From contig JANTQA010000036.1 of NCBI GenBank assembly GCA_027625915.1, forward strand, positions 2,289,501-2,353,500: a stretch of 64,000 nucleotides of DNA, read 5' to 3'. The translations under genes and the position numbers were made by a program. Position 1 is the stretch's first letter. Every line of letters starts with the position of its first letter. The DNA is from Anaeramoeba flamelloides (taxonomy: Eukaryota > Metamonada > Anaeramoebidae). Below the pieces are notes generated by a model that had not been told where the DNA came from, did no database searches, and saw only the letters and a program-made list of their open reading frames with translations. Below are positions 60,039-64,000 of this stretch, in pieces.

Positions 60039-60618
60039 TGTTCCTTGATTCTATTTCTTCTGTGGTTTGAAAGAAACAAGAAACCGATCTTGTTTGTTTC
60101 GTAAATTTTGCAAAAAAAAAAAAAAATGAATCAATATTTGGTATTTTTTTTTTTACCTACTAAACTGAAACATTTTTTTTTTCAAGTCCTTCCAGCCATT
60201 TTATTTTTATTGTTTTTGGAAAGTAAAATTGTGTTTTTATGAATTTGTCAAATTTGAAACAAACAGACTTTTTTTTTCTTTTCAGAATTATTCATTTGAA
60301 ATAAATAGTGGTCGTTTGTTTTAAAAGAGAATTATTAAGGAAATTTATTGTATCAAATTGTTGACTGGTTAGGTTTTTTTGGATCTTTTTTTGTGAAATT
60401 TTAACTTATCCTCTTTGAATAATTGTTCATTGTTTTGGCTTTATAGAAATCGTCTTCAAGTTTTTTGTCAATAAATTTCAAATGTGTCTGTGAATTTATT
60501 GATTTTTTACAATGGTTATTGTTGAGTTAAAAGTATAAACACTTTGAAAATACTAAAAATATTTTTTTTTCACTTAAATATTATAGATTTTTACCTTCTC
60601 AGAATTAATTTTTTAAAG
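60039..60618. other. Upstream region of the BCS1-like gene
   Basis: AT-rich, with poly(T)/poly(A) runs at about 60110-60190. I see no gene, repeat copy or recognisable promoter motif. Confidence 0.5.
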
Positions 60619-62330
60619 CAGTGGTCGCATTAAAAAAAAAATTCGTGCCCGAAAAAAGAACATTTTTTTTATTTAACTTTCTTTTGAAATTTTTTTTGTT
60701 TAATATTGTTTTATTAATTGGTTGAAGTTAAGATATTTTTATTAATTTTTTCAAATAAATGTGTTTTAGTTTTATCGAGATGTTTGTAATTCCAAACTAA
60801 AGCACATAAATAAGTTCTTGCAACAAAAGTTTCATATTGGAAAAATTTCTGTTTTGGTGTATATTTGGATAAAGTGGAATTGAAACATTCTATGATAGAT
60901 GTTTGTTTTGCTTCTAAATAATTATCAATTTTTTTAGAAATATTACCTTTCCAAATCATTTCAAGAATTTCTTTACAGAGAATAAAGTTTTTTTTGATTT
61001 AATAAATGTTTAACTTGATAGTTTTTCTTACAACATTTACTATTTGGAAAGAATTTGGAGCATAATTCATGATTATTGTGAAAATGATTTGCGAAATTAA
61101 ACCATAATTTTTTAAATTCATTTTGATTTTGACACATCTTACAGCAAATTTTAAAGTGTTTTGATATTTTATCACTATAATTTTTTAAGTTTTCGAACTT
61201 ATAAAAATATTTTTTATTTTATGATATTTTTTTTGATTTTCTCCTTTTCAGTCAATAATTTTCTTGAATTGCAGATTTTCTTCCACTTCGTTTTTATTGA
61301 ATTAGATTTGTGACCAATACAATTAATTATTTTTATTTTCGGTTTCTCTTTTTTTAATTTTTTTATGAGTGACAAATTTTCATCACAGATAATTGAATTA
61401 ATTGTTTTGTGTTTCAGAGGGAATTTTTCTAATATTTTTAAAGAAAGCTTGTGCTTCTAAATTCCCTTTATTTGGTTGTTTTTCAAAAATCGAAAGTGTA
61501 AATAAATCAATTACTAATAATTTTTTTTCATTAATACATACCTCTGTTACATAACGCGATGGTCCTTTTTTTCTCTGTGGGCGAGAAAACCTCCCATCAA
61601 CAATTAAATTGTAAAAACCATCTATTGAAATCTTGTTTTGATGTTTTTTCCCAAATTTTATTTATAATTGGGAAAATAAATTCCTTTTGGATTTTATAAA
61701 AAAGATTTTTGTTAATTAATTTTTCTTTTCCCAAAATTAGACTAAATAAAACGGTATAATCTGTATACCCAATACTTGAAAACAACAAATTACTTATTAA
61801 TAAGATGTCTTCATTTTGTTTTTGCTGATTTCTAATATAATCACTTGTATGTACGATTTGTTTGTTATTATTTTTTTCTATAGAAAACTGTGTGTAGTGT
61901 TTGTTTTTCTCTGCAACTTTTTCATTGACTTTAGCGAATTGAAAATAATTTAATATTAATTTGGGAATCATAAGATATTTTGTGTTATAGGTAATATTTA
62001 AAAATATATGTTCTTGATGATTCTTTGAATTTGATTTCGTTTTTTCATTAAATCTTTTTCTTTTCAATTTTTGTTGGATTGGATTATTTTTTTGATAAAA
62101 GTCAATTAAATATTCTAAAGCTTTACTATTATTGTTAAAATCATAAAGTTTTTGGAAAGAATTAAATTTATTAGAAACGGCAAATGTAATTGTTAACCTT
62201 TTTTATCCTTCATGTACTTTAATTTTGATTTTTGGATATTACTCTTTTGATTTATCATTTTGGAATTTTACAAAAAATGATTTTTCGGGCACGAAATTCC
62301 TTTTATACTCAAACCAAAGCTTTTCGGGTA
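60619..62330 (-). mobile_element. Decayed DDE-transposase DNA transposon
   Basis: The minus strand encodes transposase pieces in order. At 62067-61597 is an N-terminal region ending at KQDFNRWFLQFN. At about 61590-61400 is VDGRFSRPQRKKGPSRYVTE followed by LLVIDLFTLSIFEKQP, a plausible DDE first-Asp strand (VDGRFS). At about 61140-60960 is a W-x-NF-x2-H-x3-H-x2-C block (LWFNFANHFHNNHELC), and at 60959-60714 is IIECFNSTLSKYTPKQKFF with ARTYLCALVWN. It resembles, from memory, transposases of a Kolobok/THAP-linked type with E-x2-NS-x-L-x-KY-x-PK. Inverted AATTCGTGCCCGAAAAA lies at about 60640 and 62281-62298. The frame is broken by stops and frame changes. The outer limits are approximate; CAGTGGTCGCATT at 60619 may be the true end. 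Confidence 0.6.
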
Positions 62331-62420
62331 GAAACATTACTATTAAATTAATAAGAAACCAAACAAAATTTTCATACATCACCCCCAAAACAATTTCAAA
62401 ATCTCAAGAATTAACATACT

Positions 62421-62594
62421 GATATTTGAATTCTAAATGGGAAAGAATTTTCACTTCCTTTTCTATATTTTTTTTAAAAAAATATAGTTCTCAAAGAAAT
62501 TAGGTTACAATTTGAGGTTCTCGATCATACTTCTCTTAAAAAAGAGAAATTAAAAATGAAGTGAAAAAAACTCCCATTTATTTTTCAAATACCA
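62421..62594. mobile_element. ~175 bp foldback element
   Basis: The left arm (GATATTTGAATTCTAAATGG, then TTTTCACTTCC) and the right arm (inverted GGTATTTGAAAAATAAATGG, then TTTTCACTTC) pair imperfectly. Internal TAGTTCTCAAAGAAATTAGG is shared with 48228-48390. Isolated AAATGGGAAAAAATTTTCAC-like motifs recur at about 13315, 16375 and 2755. Confidence 0.6.
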
Positions 62595-62640
62595 TTATAT
62601 CATCAATGTCCACAATTCGAAAAGGAGAATCACGATATAT

Positions 62641-62843
62641 TTACAGTCAGTTTCACTTTTAAGGCACAAACTTTCAACGAAATTTAAGGCACAAAAAAAT
62701 CTCAAATTAAGGCACAAAATTTGGAATTTTTTTTTTTACAATTTATTTTTACTAGAATTTGAATTTTGTGCTTTAATTTGAGATTTTTTTTGTGCCTTAA
62801 ATTTCGTTGAAAGTTTGTGCCTTAAAAGTGAAACTGACTGTAA
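62641..62843. mobile_element. 203 bp near-perfect hairpin element
   Basis: Starts TTACAGTCAGTTTCACTTTT and ends with its exact reverse complement. The arms are about 75 bp and almost perfect, around a ~50 bp A/T loop. Each arm has three direct repeats of AAGGCACAAA. The high arm identity points to a recent insertion or ongoing gene conversion. Confidence 0.85.
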
Positions 62844-63464
62844 GACTTTACTTCTTTTCTGAATTCAAGTCTTGAAATTGTACTTTTATCTTGGGTTTTA
62901 ATTTTTGAAAGGTTGAATTTATGATTTAATCCATTCACTCTTCAATTAAGAGTACAGTGTAAGGAATTCTCTGAAATGGTAAAAAAAAATATAGCAATTT
63001 TTTTATCCAAGCTTTGATCGAATTTAAAAAATCTTTGCAATTGATCTATCGGCATAAAAAAGAAAAATTAGAACGTCCAAGAAAATATTCTATAGAATGA
63101 AATCTCAACTCTCAATTTAAATCTTTGTGAATTATTATTATGAATAAAACTGTTTACTATTTTCAAAGGGTAACTCTATCGATCTATATAAGAGATCTAG
63201 AACATTTTTTAACCTTTTTTTTTTTATTTATCTAACGAGGGATTTTTTTCCCAAGAAAATTCTTAAAATCCTTATATTGTAAAATCTTGATAGTATGCAA
63301 TATAACCCCAAATAAGATCAAATAGAATTTAATTAGTTCAGTACTTAAAGCAAACAATCTGTTAAAAATTGAATAAATTTAAATATTTGTGAAAATAGAA
63401 CAAGAAAAAATATGATTTTTTTTTTTTTCATATTTTCTTTTCTTAATAATAATACCATTAACAA
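62844..63464. other. Non-coding stretch
   Basis: AT-rich sequence with no gene, repeat copy or structure that I can name, except a T-run near 63418-63430. Confidence 0.5.
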
Positions 63465-64000
63465 ATCATTGCAAAATGTTTGAATATGATTTAATTTTAG
63501 TTATTAAAGGGGATATAAATAAAATAAATAAAAAATTAATATTAATAAATCAAATAATTATTAAATTTGGATTAAAACTTAATAAGAATAAAATTGAAAT
63601 ATCACAAGATTTATGCAAGAAGAAATATTTTTGAATTTATTTGGAAATATTTCACATTTAGTATATAATCTGAAATTGTAAAGATAATTAGTAACAGTTC
63701 TAAAAAATTATTTAATAATAATTCACTCACAAATAATTTGAAAATTAGATTATTTAAATCTTTTATATTAAGTCAGTTGACATATGGGTTAGAAATATAT
63801 AACAATAGAAAAAAACCTAAATTATTTATATTCCAGGATTAACACATGTATTACCGAAATATACAAAATAAACTGAAATAGACCAATTCATTTTTATAAA
63901 ACAGAATTTAAATTCATTTATTTGCCAATTTAAGGAAATAACAAAAAAATTAAATCCAAAAATAAATAAAGAAATTTTATCTCTACCTTATTTGGAAAAA
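63465..64000 (+). mobile_element. LINE reverse-transcriptase relic, cut by window edge
   Basis: It encodes FEYDLILVIKGDINKINKKL followed by FGLKLNKNKIEIS. The order matches the RT palm after the YADD box (here YD-L, one residue short) with the usual spacer and GLKLN-x-KIEI. Further on comes NLKIRLFKSFILSQLTYGLE. Stops interrupt the frame. It is a relative of the minus-strand relic at 55575-56460. It continues past the window. Confidence 0.65.

Noticed and set aside
1-64000. CRISPR arrays, bacterial operons and Shine-Dalgarno sites
   Set aside because: Spliced eukaryotic genes throughout; the repeats are dispersed or inverted, not regularly spaced.
1-64000. LTR, retrovirus-like or Polinton-like elements
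   Set aside because: No long direct repeats flanking a coding body and no capsid, protease, integrase or polymerase-B motifs seen; the RT pieces have a non-LTR (LINE) layout.

Overview
The window is nuclear DNA of an AT-rich, intron-bearing eukaryotic microbe. Stop codons fit the standard code. Coding regions carry long Asn runs, Lys/Glu runs and Thr/Ser/Gly dipeptide runs, and intergenic DNA is full of short poly(A)/poly(T) tracts. Amoeboid protists look like this; an Anaeramoeba-type metamonad or an amoebozoan would fit. That is inference from composition and protein style, not a placement.

Seven protein-coding genes are supported, covering well under half of the window. In order they are: (1) a CDC27/APC3 subunit of the anaphase-promoting complex (+, 2123-8070, three exons, with a 3.1 kb intron); (2) an unrecognised, very charged two-exon protein (-, 10568-12476); (3) an Hsp70-superfamily protein of HSPA12 type (-, 20913-25895, three exons); (4) a single-exon coiled-coil protein with no recognised domain (+, 31793-33448); (5) a GAPVD1/RME-6-type protein with an N-terminal RasGAP domain and a C-terminal VPS9 domain (-, 38746-46206, three exons, with a 4.1 kb intron); (6) an LRR protein ending in one clear BTB domain, preceded by a possible degenerate one (+, 50609-53566); (7) a BCS1-type AAA ATPase with a Lys/Glu-rich tail (-, 58344-60038). 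I rebuilt splice junctions by hand from GT/AG sites, reading phase and protein continuity. Several proteins therefore start or continue upstream of the longest ATG-initiated ORF.

The remainder is dominated by small non-autonomous DNA transposons, several of them multi-copy inside this one window. There are five copies of a ~540 bp element whose ends read TAAACYNNAATTC. There are four copies of a ~580 bp element with TATGTCC ends. Two or three elements are flanked by TTAA (piggyBac/Kolobok-style target). An inverted pair of ~500 bp elements has ends AGTRGKGAAAAAAATACC. A ~1 kb element has ~130 bp inverted repeats, and its termini match several solo ~80 bp palindromes. There is also a perfect-ended ~200 bp hairpin element and a 1.27 kb element with AGAGG ends. 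One decayed DDE transposase gene (60.6-62.3 kb) and two or three pieces of a LINE reverse transcriptase are also visible. The large introns of CDC27, HSPA12 and GAPVD1 are where many of these sit.

The genes do not form a pathway. They are ordinary housekeeping or signalling genes (cell cycle, chaperone, Ras/Rab5 traffic, ubiquitin adaptor, AAA chaperone) on alternating strands, separated by 2-8 kb of repeat-rich DNA. I found no tRNA, rRNA or CRISPR array and no virus-like element.
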